DNA of 64,000 bases from Nocardia kruczakiae NBRC 101016 (GCF_001612965.1 NZ_BDBL01000029.1:1-64000); one strand, 5' to 3'; positions 35,943 through 46,300 are shown, numbered from the stretch's first letter. The notes: a model not told the origin generated them from the sequence alone. Numbers and translations are program-made.

Positions 35943-36479
35943 ATGGCCGCACCCCGCCCGCTTCCGCTGGACCCCATCGAAGAGGCCCACCGCCAGTGGA
36001 CCTCGCACGGCTGGGGCGATGTCGCCGACGGCATGGCCGCGGTGACCTCGCTGGTGCGTGCCCAGCAGATCGTGATGGCCCGGGTGGACGAGGCGCTGCG
36101 CCCGTCGGGGCTGACCTTCTCCCGCTACGAATTGCTGACGCTGCTCGGCTTCAGCAAGTCCGGGGCGCTGCCGATGGCGACCGCCAGCGCCCGGCTGCAG
36201 GTCCACCCGACGAGTGTCACCAATACCGTCGATCGGCTCGAAGCGGCCCAACTGGTCAAACGAGTACCGCACCCCAGCGACCGCCGGGCAACCCTGATCG
36301 AGATCACGGCCGCCGGCCGAGATCTGGCGGCCGCGGCCACCCGGGAATTGAACGAGAAGGTCTTCGCCCAGCCGGGCCTGCCTCCGGAGCGTCTCCAGCT
36401 GCTGCTGCAACTGCTCGCGGAATTCCGGCGCGAGGCGGGTGACTTCGACAGCGGCGATACGCCGACCCGGTGGGCCTGA
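35943..36479 (+). CDS. MarR-family transcriptional regulator
   Basis: 178 residues with a winged helix: SGLTFSRYELLTLLGF, then SARLQVHPTSVTNTVDRLEAAQLVKR and the wing PHPSDRRATLIEIT. MarR proteins are dimeric repressors that respond to phenolic or other ligands. A target is not evident; the downstream Hsp70-like gene starts 73 bases later and could be in the same transcript. Confidence 0.92.
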   Translation: MAAPRPLPLDPIEEAHRQWTSHGWGDVADGMAAVTSLVRAQQIVMARVDEALRPSGLTFSRYELLTLLGFSKSGALPMATASARLQVHPTSVTNTVDRLEAAQLVKRVPHPSDRRATLIEITAAGRDLAAAATRELNEKVFAQPGLPPERLQLLLQLLAEFRREAGDFDSGDTPTRWA

Positions 36480-36552
36480 GGGTCGACTCGCCGGCATTCC
36501 GGCAGCGACATCCCGGGCCGCTGCCTTCCCATCGGCGGCCGAAAGGTTCACC

Positions 36553-37635
36553 ATGGACGCCATGGTGCTGGTCCTGGGGGTGTCGGCGGGCGCTGGAGGC
36601 GCGCGCGCCATGCTCACCCACTCCGATCAGCCGCATCTGCCGCCGATCGACCGCTGTGTGGTCGCGCGCCGCGCGGGGGCGGGGGTCGAGGAGCCGGTCT
36701 TCCAGGCCATCGATGCGATGCGGGCCTCCGCGGCCGACCGCGACGAATTCGTCACCGGCATCGCCGTCACCTCCCGCTGCGCCCTGCACGCCGAGGCCAT
36801 CCGGGCCGCGGCCGGACGCAGCCGGCTGACCATCATCGACGAACCGCCGGCCCAGCTGCGGTATCTGCGGTTCAGCGGGCAACTGCCCGACGAGGGTGCG
36901 GTGCTGATCTACGACCTCGGCAGTTCCGGGCTCACTCTCACCGAGGCCGACTGCCGCACCCAGGCCATCCTGGCCGCCAAGCGCAGCACCCTGCTGGGCG
37001 GCGACGGACACGACGCCCTGCTGCGCTGGCATCTCGCGCACGGCGGGGTGGAGATCGACAATGCCGCCGGGCGCGAATACAAGGAGCAGCTCAGCGCCAC
37101 CCGGGTGGTGACGGTCGGCGATCCTCGTTCCGGCACGCGAATCGTCGTGACCCGCAGCGATTTCCGTGATCTGGTCGCGGCCGGGATCCATCATTCGGTG
37201 TCGTATGTGCGGCAGTTGATCGACGACACCGGGGTCGTGCCGCGGGCCGTGGCACTGCTGGGTGGTTGCACGCGCAGTCCGGGGATCCGGGAGTCGCTGG
37301 AGCAGCTGCTGGACCTGCCGGTGATCTACGATCCGGAGCCGGATTTCGTCTCCGCGCGCGGGGCGGTGCTGATGGCCACCGAACAACCGGCGGCGCGCCG
37401 GGTGCGCGGTATCCGATTCGCCCCGCCGCAGTGCGGGCCGGCGACGCCGACGCCACGACCGGCGGTATCGCGACGCAAGGTGGTCGCCGCGCTGGCCGTG
37501 ACCGCGGCCCTCGGCGCCACGGTGACCGGCCTGCTGGTCACCGGACACGATTCGGCGCGGCCGGCGCACGACGGCACCCCGGCCCGTCCGGTGGAGGTCG
37601 CGGGCAGCAGCGCCGAACCCGTTCCCGGGAAGTGA
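36553..37635 (+). CDS. Hsp70/actin-like ATPase-fold protein with C-terminal membrane segment
   Basis: About 360 residues. It has the outline of an actin/Hsp70 nucleotide-binding fold: VLIYDLGSSGLTLTEAD resembles the second phosphate loop and VALLGGCTRSPGIRESL the adenosine loop. The first phosphate loop at the N-terminus (VLGVSAGAGGARAML) is unusual. The Hsp70 peptide-binding domain is missing; instead one membrane helix (VVAALAVTAALGATVTGLLV) near residue 330 and a short Pro-rich tail follow, as in actinobacterial 'Hsp70 family' membrane proteins linked to cell envelope or secretion. ATG 36553 has GAAAGG at 6 bases. Function unassigned. Confidence 0.7.
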   Translation: MDAMVLVLGVSAGAGGARAMLTHSDQPHLPPIDRCVVARRAGAGVEEPVFQAIDAMRASAADRDEFVTGIAVTSRCALHAEAIRAAAGRSRLTIIDEPPAQLRYLRFSGQLPDEGAVLIYDLGSSGLTLTEADCRTQAILAAKRSTLLGGDGHDALLRWHLAHGGVEIDNAAGREYKEQLSATRVVTVGDPRSGTRIVVTRSDFRDLVAAGIHHSVSYVRQLIDDTGVVPRAVALLGGCTRSPGIRESLEQLLDLPVIYDPEPDFVSARGAVLMATEQPAARRVRGIRFAPPQCGPATPTPRPAVSRRKVVAALAVTAALGATVTGLLVTGHDSARPAHDGTPARPVEVAGSSAEPVPGK

Positions 37636-37701
37636 CGCCAGGCGCAGCTGGTCGGTCCGCCCGCGCGGGGACCCGCGCACCACGGCATGGGCCGAGAGCG
37701 C

Positions 37702-38478
37702 TCAGCGGTGTTCGAAGTTCGCGGCGCGCTTCTCCACGAAGGCGGTCATGCCCTCGGTCTGATCCTCGGTGGCGAACAGCGAGTGGAACACCCGGCGCTC
37801 GAAACGCAGGCCCTCGGTGAGTGTGGTTTCGTACGAGCGGTTCACGGCTTCCTTGGCGATCATCACCGACGGCAGCGACATGCCGGCGATGGTCTCGGCG
37901 ACCTCACGCGCGGTGGACAGCAGTTCCGCCGCCGGAACGACGCGGGCCACCAGTCCGGCGCGTTCGGCCTCCTCGGCGCCCATGTTGCGGCCGGTGAGAA
38001 TCAGATCCATGGCCTTGGCCTTGCCGACCGCACGGGTGAGGCGCTGTGAGCCGCCCATACCGGGGATCACGCCGAGCTTGATCTCCGGCTGGCCGAACTT
38101 CGCGGTATCGGCGGCGATCAGGATGTCGCACATCATCGCCAGCTCACAGCCGCCGCCCAGGGCGTATCCGGCCACCGCCGCGATGATCGGCTTGCGGAAC
38201 GCGCCGACCCGGTCCCAGCCCTGGAAGAAATCGGCCAGGAACATGTCCATATAGGACTTGGACTGCATCTCCTTGATATCGGCGCCGGCGGCGAACGCCT
38301 TCTCCGAACCGGTCAGCACCACCGCGCCGATGCCCGCATCGGCCTCCAGCTCGTCGAGGGCGGCGGTGATATCGACGAGCACCTGCGTATTCAACGCGTT
38401 GAGTGCCTTGGGCCGATTCAGGGTGATCACCGCGACTCGTCCGGTGCGCTCCAGCAGAATGGTCTCGAAGTCGGTCAC
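37702..38478 (-). CDS. Enoyl-CoA hydratase of the valine-degradation operon
   Basis: Crotonase-fold enzyme, 258 residues. The oxyanion-hole segments are AAGADIKEM and GGGCELAMMCD, and the two catalytic Glu are in ALGGGCELAMMCD and GQPEIKLGVIPG. In this context it should hydrate methacrylyl-CoA to 3-hydroxyisobutyryl-CoA. GTG 38478 is chosen as the family start with AAAGGGAAA upstream; the longer frame overlaps mmsB. Last gene of the mmsA operon, 16 bases after mmsB. Confidence 0.92.
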   Translation of the reverse strand: MTDFETILLERTGRVAVITLNRPKALNALNTQVLVDITAALDELEADAGIGAVVLTGSEKAFAAGADIKEMQSKSYMDMFLADFFQGWDRVGAFRKPIIAAVAGYALGGGCELAMMCDILIAADTAKFGQPEIKLGVIPGMGGSQRLTRAVGKAKAMDLILTGRNMGAEEAERAGLVARVVPAAELLSTAREVAETIAGMSLPSVMIAKEAVNRSYETTLTEGLRFERRVFHSLFATEDQTEGMTAFVEKRAANFEHR

Positions 38479-38494
38479 TGTTTCCCTTTCTCGG

Positions 38495-39409
38495 CTACTC
38501 GCCGGAATCCTGGCCCGGCTCCGCGCCGGAACGGCGACGAATATCGGTGACGATAGCGGAGAAGTCCAGGTCGCCCGCCGACCGGTTGAACTGCTCGTAG
38601 ATCTCGGCCGCCAGCAGACCGAACCGCCCCTCGACATCGTTGTCGCGCAGGGCATTCGCGGCCAGGCCGAGGTCCTTGTTCATCAGCGCGGTGGCGAATC
38701 CGGGCCGGTATTCGTTGTTGGCGGGGCTGGTCGGCACCGGGCCGGGCACCGGGCAATAGGTGGTCAGCGACCAGCATTGGCCCGACGCCGTGGAGACCAC
38801 GTCGTAGAACTTGTCGTGGGTCAGCCCCAGCTTCTCGCCCAGCACGATCGCCTCGGACAGACCGATCATCGAGATGCCCAGCATCATGTTGTTGCAGATC
38901 TTCGCGGCCTGCCCGACGCCCGCGCCGCCGCAGTGCACGACCTTGCCGCCCATCACGTCCAGCACCGGCTGCGCCGTGGCGAAGTCCTCGGCCGCACCGC
39001 CGACCATGAAGGTCAACGTGCCGGCGGTGGCACCGCCGACGCCACCGGACACCGGTGCGTCCAGGGCCCGATGTCCCGCTGCCACAGCGACTTCCGCCGC
39101 GCGCTTGGCGTCGGCGACATCGATGGTGGAGCAGTCGATGAACAGGGTGCCGGGCTTGGCGGACGGCAGCACCGCGTCGTAGACGTCGAGCACGATGCGG
39201 CCGTTGGGCAGCATGGTGATGACGATCTCGGCCTCGGTCACGGCCGCCGCGGCGGTGTCGAAGACCTCGGCCCCGTCGGCACGGGCCTGCTCCTGTGCGG
39301 CCGGTACGGGGTCGTAGGCCAGCACCTGATATCCGGCACGCACCAGATTCGCCGCCATCGGGCCGCCCATATGCCCGAGGCCCAGGAAGGCCACCTTCGT
39401 CACGCTCAT
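38495..39409 (-). CDS. mmsB: 3-hydroxyisobutyrate dehydrogenase
   Basis: NAD-dependent oxidation of 3-hydroxyisobutyrate to methylmalonate semialdehyde; 304 residues. The signature FLGLGHMGGPMA starts at residue 8, the substrate-binding DAPVSGGVGGA is near residue 120, and the catalytic Lys is in GQAAKICNNMMLG. The ATG overlaps the upstream gene's stop by one base (TGATG). The long open frame upstream is antisense-like extension inside the neighbour and not coding. Confidence 0.95.
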   Translation of the reverse strand: MSVTKVAFLGLGHMGGPMAANLVRAGYQVLAYDPVPAAQEQARADGAEVFDTAAAAVTEAEIVITMLPNGRIVLDVYDAVLPSAKPGTLFIDCSTIDVADAKRAAEVAVAAGHRALDAPVSGGVGGATAGTLTFMVGGAAEDFATAQPVLDVMGGKVVHCGGAGVGQAAKICNNMMLGISMIGLSEAIVLGEKLGLTHDKFYDVVSTASGQCWSLTTYCPVPGPVPTSPANNEYRPGFATALMNKDLGLAANALRDNDVEGRFGLLAAEIYEQFNRSAGDLDFSAIVTDIRRRSGAEPGQDSGE

Positions 39410-40491
39410 CACTCCTGTGCTCCGCTCAGTCCGAGTTCCCGGTCGCCCAGATCGGCGAAATAGCTGTCCACCAGTGCATCCGATACCTCGGCGAGGGTGG
39501 CGGGCGACCACTGCGGATTGCGGTCCTTGTCGACCACCTGGGCACGGATGCCCTCCACCAGATCGTGGGTGGTCAGCGCGGCCACCGAGACCCGGTACTC
39601 CTCGTCGAGCGCCTGTTCCAGGTTCGCCGCCCGCCGGGCGTTGCGCAGCGACCGCAGCGTAACCTTCAGCGCCACCGGCGATTTCGCCAGCACATCGCCG
39701 GCGGCCTTGGCCGCCTCGGGGGCATCGTGGCGCTGCAGCCGCGCGACGATCTCCTCGACCGTGTCGGCGCTGTAACAGGCGTCGATCCACGACCGCTGCG
39801 CGGCGAGATCCGATACCGGTGCGGGCTGCGCGACGGCGGCGATCGCGGCGTCGGCATCGGTGCGCCGCAGCTGCGCCAGCAGATCCGGAATGCGTTCGGC
39901 GGGAACGAAATGGTCGGCGAATCCGGCCGCGATCGCATCACCGGCGCCCATGCGGGCCGTGGTGAGAGCGACATGGGTGCCCAGTTCACCGGGTGTGCGC
40001 GCCAGCAGATAGGTGCCGCCCACATCGGGAACGAAGCCGATACCGGTCTCGGGCATACCGACCATCGACCGCTCGGTCACGATGCGGCGATTACCGTGCG
40101 CGGACAGCCCCACACCGCCGCCCATCACGATGCCGTCCATCACGGCGACATACGGTTTCGGATAGTTGCCGATCAGCGCGTTGAGGATGTACTCGTCGCG
40201 CCAGAACCGGCCGCTCGGCGAATCGGCGCTGTCGTGGCGCGAAACACCGTTCGCCACAGCGTTCTTCGCATCGGTGTGAATCGCGACGATATCGCCGCCC
40301 GCGCACAGCCCGCGTTCGCCGGCGCCGGTCAGCACCACCGTGCGGACCTCGGCGTCGTCGGCCCACTCGCGCAGGGTCGACAGAATCGCCTGCGCCATCG
40401 GGTGATTGAGCGCGTTGATGGCCTTGGGCCGGTTGAGCGTGATCAGGCCGACGCCGTCACGCTTGTCGAACAATACTTCTGCTTCGGTCAT
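39409..40491 (-). CDS. 3-hydroxyisobutyryl-CoA hydrolase
   Basis: Crotonase-superfamily thioesterase, 360 residues, longer than enoyl-CoA hydratases. HIBCH hallmarks are GLCAGGDIVAIH, GIVMGGGVGLSAHGNRRIVTE, MPETGIGFVPDVGGTYLL and a C-terminal ~120-residue extension with KSPVALKVTLRSL. It frees 3-hydroxyisobutyrate from CoA in valine breakdown. ATG 40491 has AAGGAA at 6 bases; a 24-base gap separates it from the dehydrogenase gene. Confidence 0.94.
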   Translation of the reverse strand: MTEAEVLFDKRDGVGLITLNRPKAINALNHPMAQAILSTLREWADDAEVRTVVLTGAGERGLCAGGDIVAIHTDAKNAVANGVSRHDSADSPSGRFWRDEYILNALIGNYPKPYVAVMDGIVMGGGVGLSAHGNRRIVTERSMVGMPETGIGFVPDVGGTYLLARTPGELGTHVALTTARMGAGDAIAAGFADHFVPAERIPDLLAQLRRTDADAAIAAVAQPAPVSDLAAQRSWIDACYSADTVEEIVARLQRHDAPEAAKAAGDVLAKSPVALKVTLRSLRNARRAANLEQALDEEYRVSVAALTTHDLVEGIRAQVVDKDRNPQWSPATLAEVSDALVDSYFADLGDRELGLSGAQE

Positions 40492-40514
40492 GTGATTCCT
40501 TACGCTGTATCCGC

Positions 40515-41654
40515 TCACGCCGCGCCGACTACCGAACGGGCCACCACGACCCGCATGATCTCGTTGGTTCCCTCGAGAATCTGGTGCACGCGCAGGTCGC
40601 GCACGATCTTCTCGATTCCGTACTCGGCCAGATAGCCGTAGCCGCCGTGCAATTGCAGTGCCTTGTTGGCCACCTCGAATCCGGCGTCGGTGCCGAAGCG
40701 CTTGGCCATCGCGCACAGCTCCACCTTGTCGGGGGCATCGGCGTCCAGCGCGGCCGCGGCCCGCCACAGCAGGGTCCGCGCCGCCTCCAGCGAGGTGCGC
40801 ATATCCGCCAGGTCGAACTGCAGTGCCGCATTGTCGAGCAGCCGCGCCCCGAACGCGGTGCGCTGGGCCATATACGCCACGGTCCGGTCCAGCGCGGTCT
40901 GGCCGCCACCCAGGGAGCAGGCCGCGATGTTGAGCCGGCCGCCGTTGAGGCCGTTCATCGCGATCCGGAAGCCGTTGCCCTCGCCGCCGAGCAGATTCGC
41001 CGCCGGCACCCGGGCCTCGTCCAGGATGACCTGCCGGGTCGGCTGCGCGTTCCAGCCCATCTTCTTCTCGTTGGCGCCGAAGGAGAGTCCGGGCGTATCC
41101 GCGGGCACGATGAAGGCCGAGATGCCACGCGAACCGGCATCGTCGGTCCGCGCCATCAGCACGTACACATCGGTGCTGCCCGCGCCGGAGATGAACTGCT
41201 TGACCCCGGTGAGCAGATAGTCGTCGCCGTCGCGAACGGCCCTGGTGCTCAGGGCCGCCGCGTCCGAGCCGACTCCCGGTTCGGTGAGCGCGTAACTGCC
41301 CAGCAGATCCATCGAGGTCAGCCCGGGGAGCCACCGATTGCGCTGGGCCTCGGTGCCGTAGCTGTCGATCATCCACGCGGCCATGTTGTGGATGGAGATG
41401 TAGGCCGCGATCGCCGGGCATCCGGTGGCGAGCTGTTCGAAGATCCGCACCGCGTCCACGCGGCGCAATCCGGAACCGCCGACATCCTCACCGACGTAGA
41501 TGCCGCCCATGCCGAGCGAGCCGGCCTTGCGCAGCACATCGACCGGAAAGTGCTTGTGCTCGTCCCATTCCAAGGCGTTCGGAGCGAGCAACTCGTCGGC
41601 GAAACCGCGAGCGGTGTCCACGATCGCCTGTTCGTCCTCGTCGAGTACGAACAT
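40515..41654 (-). CDS. Acyl-CoA dehydrogenase, probable isobutyryl-CoA dehydrogenase
   Basis: FAD enzyme of 379 residues that would oxidise isobutyryl-CoA to methacrylyl-CoA. Family motifs: LTEPGVGSDAAAL, KQFISGAGSTDVYV and the C-terminal ILEGTNEIMRVVVAR, in which Glu361 is the probable catalytic base, as in mammalian ACAD8. The specificity is inferred from the operon (mmsA, hydrolase, mmsB). ATG 41654 lies 4 bases after the mmsA stop, so translation is probably coupled. Confidence 0.92.
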   Translation of the reverse strand: MFVLDEDEQAIVDTARGFADELLAPNALEWDEHKHFPVDVLRKAGSLGMGGIYVGEDVGGSGLRRVDAVRIFEQLATGCPAIAAYISIHNMAAWMIDSYGTEAQRNRWLPGLTSMDLLGSYALTEPGVGSDAAALSTRAVRDGDDYLLTGVKQFISGAGSTDVYVLMARTDDAGSRGISAFIVPADTPGLSFGANEKKMGWNAQPTRQVILDEARVPAANLLGGEGNGFRIAMNGLNGGRLNIAACSLGGGQTALDRTVAYMAQRTAFGARLLDNAALQFDLADMRTSLEAARTLLWRAAAALDADAPDKVELCAMAKRFGTDAGFEVANKALQLHGGYGYLAEYGIEKIVRDLRVHQILEGTNEIMRVVVARSVVGAA

Positions 41655-41658
41655 CGGG

Positions 41659-43179
41659 TCAGTCCATCGTCGGGATGACGAAGTGATCGGCACCCGCGTC
41701 CGCGGCCGGCGCGGTCCGCAGGCCCTGGGGCCAGCGCTGGGTGACCGTCTTGGTCTTGGTGTAGAAGCGGATCGAATCGGGACCGTGCTGGTTCAGGTCG
41801 CCGAAGCCGGACGCCTTCCAGCCGCCGAAGGTGTGATAGGCGATCGGCACCGGAATCGGGACGTTGACGCCGACCATGCCCACCTGCACGCGGGCGGCGA
41901 AATCGCGGGCGGTGTCACCGTCGCGGGTGAAGATCGCGACGCCGTTGCCGAATTCGTGTTCGCTCGGCAGCCGCAGCGCCTCCTCGTAGTCGGCGGCGCG
42001 CACGATCGCGACCACCGGACCGAAGATCTCCTCCTTGTAGATCCGCATCTGCGGGGTGACGCGGTCGAAAAGTGTTGCGCCGACGAAGAATCCGTCCTCG
42101 GCACCCGCGACTTTCAGTCCCCGGCCGTCGACCACCAGTTCGGCGCCCTCGTCGACACCGATCCGGACGTAGTTGTTCACCCGGTCCACACCGTCGCGGC
42201 CGACCAGCGGCCCGAAGTCCGCGCCCGGATCGTCGGAGCGGCCGACGTTCAGCTTGCCGATGCGCTCGACCAGCTTGGCGCGCAACCGATCCGCGGTCTC
42301 CTCCCCGACCGGCACCGCCACCGAGATGGCCATGCAACGTTCCCCCGCCGAGCCGTAGCCGGCGCCGATCAGCTGATCGGCGACATCGTCGAGATCGGCA
42401 TCCGGCATGACGATCGCGTGGTTCTTGGCGCCGCCGAAGCACTGGGCGCGCTTGCCGTTCGCGGTCGCGGTTTCGTAGATGTACTGCGCGATCGGGGTGG
42501 AGCCGACGAAGCCGACAGCCTTGATCCGCTCGTCGTTCAGCAGCGTGTCGACCGCCTGCTTGTCACCGTTGACGACGTTGAACACACCGGCCGGCAACCC
42601 GGCCTCGAGGAACAGTTCGGCCAGCCGCAGCGGCACCGAGGGATCGCGCTCGGACGGTTTGAGCACGAAGGCGTTACCGCAGGCCAGCGCCGGTCCGGCC
42701 TTCCACAGCGGAATCATGGCCGGGAAGTTGAAGGGGGTGATGCCGGCGACCACACCGAGCGGCTGCCGCATCGAATACACATCGATACCGGTACCCGCGC
42801 TCTCGGTGTACTCCCCCTTGAGCAGGTGCGGGATGCCGATCGCGAATTCGATCACCTCGAGCCCACGCTGGATATCGCCCTTGGCGTCCGGGATGGTCTT
42901 GCCGTGTTCGCTCGACAGCAGCGCGGCCAGCGAATCCATCTCGTCCTGGACCAGGGCGACGAACTTCATCAGCACCCGGGCCCGCTTCTGCGGATTGAAC
43001 GCGGCCCACGCGCGCTGCGCCTCGGCCGCATTCGCGATGGCCGCCTCGACCTCGGACACACTGGCCAGCGGCACCCGCGCCTGCACCTGCCCGGTGCTGG
43101 GGTCGTAGACGTCGCCGAAGTTACCGGAGGTCCCGGGCACCTGCTGCCCGCCGATGAAATGAGTCAGTTCGCGAACCAT
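41659..43179 (-). CDS. mmsA: CoA-acylating methylmalonate-semialdehyde dehydrogenase
   Basis: Converts methylmalonate semialdehyde to propionyl-CoA, CO2 and NADH; 506 residues. Aldehyde dehydrogenase fold with FVGSTPIAQYIY (NAD-binding), the MmsA-specific FGGAKNHAIVMPDAD, which replaces the usual GGKSP region, and the catalytic Cys282 in SAGERCMAISV. First gene of the operon; ATG 43179 (MVRELTHFIGG) matches family starts. Divergent from icmF. Confidence 0.96.
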   Translation of the reverse strand: MVRELTHFIGGQQVPGTSGNFGDVYDPSTGQVQARVPLASVSEVEAAIANAAEAQRAWAAFNPQKRARVLMKFVALVQDEMDSLAALLSSEHGKTIPDAKGDIQRGLEVIEFAIGIPHLLKGEYTESAGTGIDVYSMRQPLGVVAGITPFNFPAMIPLWKAGPALACGNAFVLKPSERDPSVPLRLAELFLEAGLPAGVFNVVNGDKQAVDTLLNDERIKAVGFVGSTPIAQYIYETATANGKRAQCFGGAKNHAIVMPDADLDDVADQLIGAGYGSAGERCMAISVAVPVGEETADRLRAKLVERIGKLNVGRSDDPGADFGPLVGRDGVDRVNNYVRIGVDEGAELVVDGRGLKVAGAEDGFFVGATLFDRVTPQMRIYKEEIFGPVVAIVRAADYEEALRLPSEHEFGNGVAIFTRDGDTARDFAARVQVGMVGVNVPIPVPIAYHTFGGWKASGFGDLNQHGPDSIRFYTKTKTVTQRWPQGLRTAPAADAGADHFVIPTMD

Positions 43180-43248
43180 GCCAGTCCTGTTCTCGATGCG
43201 GTCGATGCCTCCCACGCGGAGCCGAGGCAGTACGCGGCCATCCTATAG

Positions 43249-43350
43249 TTGGACATCCAAGTATTGGAAGTCATGTGATTTATGCCACCGATGGCGCCGT
43301 GGTCCGCATCACAGTACAGTTGATTTGACGTCCTACTATCGGGACGCCAA
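43249..43350. promoter_or_regulatory. Inverted repeats in the mmsA-icmF divergent spacer
   Basis: TTGGACATCCAA (43249-43260) overlaps CCAAGTATTGG (43257-43267), both with perfect arms. A larger repeat TTGACGTCC (43325-43333) / GGACGCCAA (43342-43350) matches 8 of 9 positions around an 8-base spacer. On the minus strand TTCCAA, 16 bases, TATAGG could be the mmsA promoter (43243-43270). No regulator gene adjoins, so the binding protein is unknown. Confidence 0.5.
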
Positions 43351-43396
43351 GCGTAGGCGCCCGGCGGTCCCGCGCCGGCCTCTGGTGGAGGATTAC

Positions 43397-46300
43397 ATGG
43401 CCGACCTGCACGTTCCGGTCCATCCCGTACGTTTCGTCACCTCCGCGGCCCTGTTCGACGGCCATGACGCGGCGATCAACATCATGCGGCGCATCCTGCA
43501 GTCGCAGGGCGCCGAGGTGATTCACCTGGGCCACAACCGCGCGGTGCACGAGGTGGTCGACGCGGTGCTGACCGAGGACGTGCAGGGTGTGGCCGTCAGT
43601 TCGTATCAGGGCGGGCACGTCGAATACTTCGAATATCTGGCGTCCGCGCTGCGGGAGGCCGGCGCGGGGCACGTCGAGATCTTCGGCGGTGGCGGCGGCG
43701 TGATCGTCGCGGAGGAGATCGAACGGCTGGCGGCGGCGGGAGTGCGCATCTTCTCGCCCGAGGACGGCCAGCGCCTGGGCCTGCCCGGCATGATCAACGA
43801 ACTCGTCCGCGCCTGCGACGTGGATCTGTCGACCGAACCGGCCGCGATCGAGGCGGTGCTCGCCGGTGAACGATATGCGTTGGCGCGCACCATGACCTGC
43901 CTGCAGGCCGATGCGCTGCCCGCCGCACATCTGGACGAACTGCGGGCCGCGGCGGCCGGCCGGACCGTGCCGGTGCTCGGCATCACCGGCACCGGCGGAT
44001 CCGGAAAGTCCTCGCTCACAGACGAACTCGTGCGGCGGTTGCGCACCGATCAGCAGGACAAACTGCGGGTGGCGATCCTCGCCGTGGACCCGACTCGGCG
44101 CCGCGGCGGCGGCGCACTACTGGGTGACCGCATCCGGATGAACGCGCTCGACAGCGAACACGTCTACTTCCGGTCGCTGGCCACCCGCGGCGCGCACGAA
44201 TTGCCGACCAATATCGACGCGATGATCCTGGCCTGCAAGGCGGCCGGATTCGATCTGGTGATTCTCGAAACGCCGGGCATCGGCCAGGGTGACGCCGCGA
44301 TCATCGACCACGTCGACATCTCGATGTATGTGATGACGCCGGAGTTCGGCGCCGCCTCGCAGCTCGAGAAGATCGACATGCTCGATTTCGCCGATGTGGT
44401 GGCCATCAACAAGTTCGAACGCCGCGGCGCCGAGGACGCCCTGCGCGACGTCTCGCGCCAGCTCGTGCGCAACCGGGAGGCGTTCGGGTCGGCGCCGGAG
44501 GACATGCCGGTATTCGGCACCAGCGCGGCGACATTCAACGACGACGGGGTGACCGCGCTCTACCAGCATCTGGCCGGGCTGCTCGGTGCGCGCGGCCTGC
44601 CGCTGGAGTCCGGGGTGCTGCCGCGGGTCGACACCCGGGCCTCCACCCGCTTCGCGCAGATCATCCCGCCGGGACGAGTGCGATATCTGGCCGAGATCGC
44701 CGAGACCGTCCGCGATTACCATGCCGAGACTCGACGGCAGGTGACGGCGGCGCAGCGGGTACAGCGCTTCGAACAGGTGCTGGCCGAACTGCCGGCGGGC
44801 GCCGACGACGATTCGACGGACACGAACACCCTTGCGCCGGAGGATATTTCCGCTACGCGGCGAACGGTGTCCGGACTACTCGCGCGGGCGAGCGAGGAGC
44901 TCACCCCGGAATCCGCCGCGCTGCTGCGGGATTGGCCCGCCACCGTGGAGTCGTATCGGGGTGAGGAGCAGGTGGTCCGCGTCCGCGACCGCGAAATTCG
45001 CACCCCGCTGCGACGAACCACATTGTCGGACAACTCGATCCCGCGCGTGGCGTTGCCGCAGTTCACCGACCACGGTGAGCTGCTGCGCTTCCTGCGATCG
45101 GAGAATCTGCCGGGCCGATTCCCGTACACCGGCGGCGTATTCGCGTTCAAGCGCGACAACGAGGATCCGGCCCGCATGTTCGCCGGTGAGGGCGATCCGT
45201 TCCGCACCAACCGGCGATTCAAGGTGCTCTCCGAACACGCCGAGGCCAAACGCCTGTCGACCGCCTTCGACTCGGTGACGCTCTACGGCCACGATCCGGC
45301 CCCGCGTCCCGATATCTACGGAAAGGTCGGCACCTCGGGCGTTTCCATCGCCACCGTCGACGATATGAAGGCCCTCTACGACGGCTTCGACCTCAGCGCG
45401 CCGAACACCTCGGTCTCGATGACCATCAACGGTCCGGCGCCGACGATTCTGGCCTTCTTCCTCAATACCGCGATAGATCAAGCGCTGCAGCGCTTTCGGG
45501 AGGACAACGGGCGCGAGCCGAGCGGCGACGAAGCGGCCGGCATCCGTGCCCGCACCCTGGCCACGGTCCGGGGCACCGTGCAGGCCGATATCCTCAAGGA
45601 GGATCAGGGGCAGAACACCTGCATCTTCTCCACCGAATTCAGCCTGCGCATGATGGCCGATATCCAGGAATGGTTCGTCCGCAACGGCGTGCGCAATTTC
45701 TACTCGGTGTCGATTTCCGGCTATCACATCGCCGAGGCCGGCGCGAATCCGATCAGTCAGCTGGCGTTCACGCTGGCCAACGGATTCACCTATGTCGAGG
45801 CCTATCTGGCGCGCGGCATGGCCATCGACGATTTCGCGCCGAATCTGTCGTTCTTCTTCTCCAACGGCATGGATCCGGAGTATTCGGTGATCGGGCGGGT
45901 GGCCCGGCGGATCTGGGCGGTCACCATGCGCGACAAATACGGCGCCAACGATCGTTCGCAGAAGTTGAAGTACCACATTCAGACCTCCGGGCGGTCGCTG
46001 CACGCCCAGGAAATGAACTTCAACGACATCCGCACCACCCTGCAGGCGTTGATCGCCATCTACGACAACTGCAACAGCCTGCACACCAATGCCTACGACG
46101 AGGCGGTGACGACCCCCACCGAGGAATCGGTGCGGCGCGCCCTGGCCATCCAGTTGATCATCAACAAGGAATGGGGCCTGGCGATGAACGAGAATCCGTT
46201 GCAGGGCAGTTTCGTGATCGACGAGCTGACCGATCTGGTGGAGGAGGCGGTGCTCGCCGAATTCGAGCGGATCAGCGAACGCGGCGGGGTGCTGGGCGCG

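Noticed and set aside
43178..43396. Upstream extension of icmF
   Set aside because: The frame is open but covers the divergent promoter region; the ATG at 43397 has GGAGG and matches the start of the cobalamin-binding domain.
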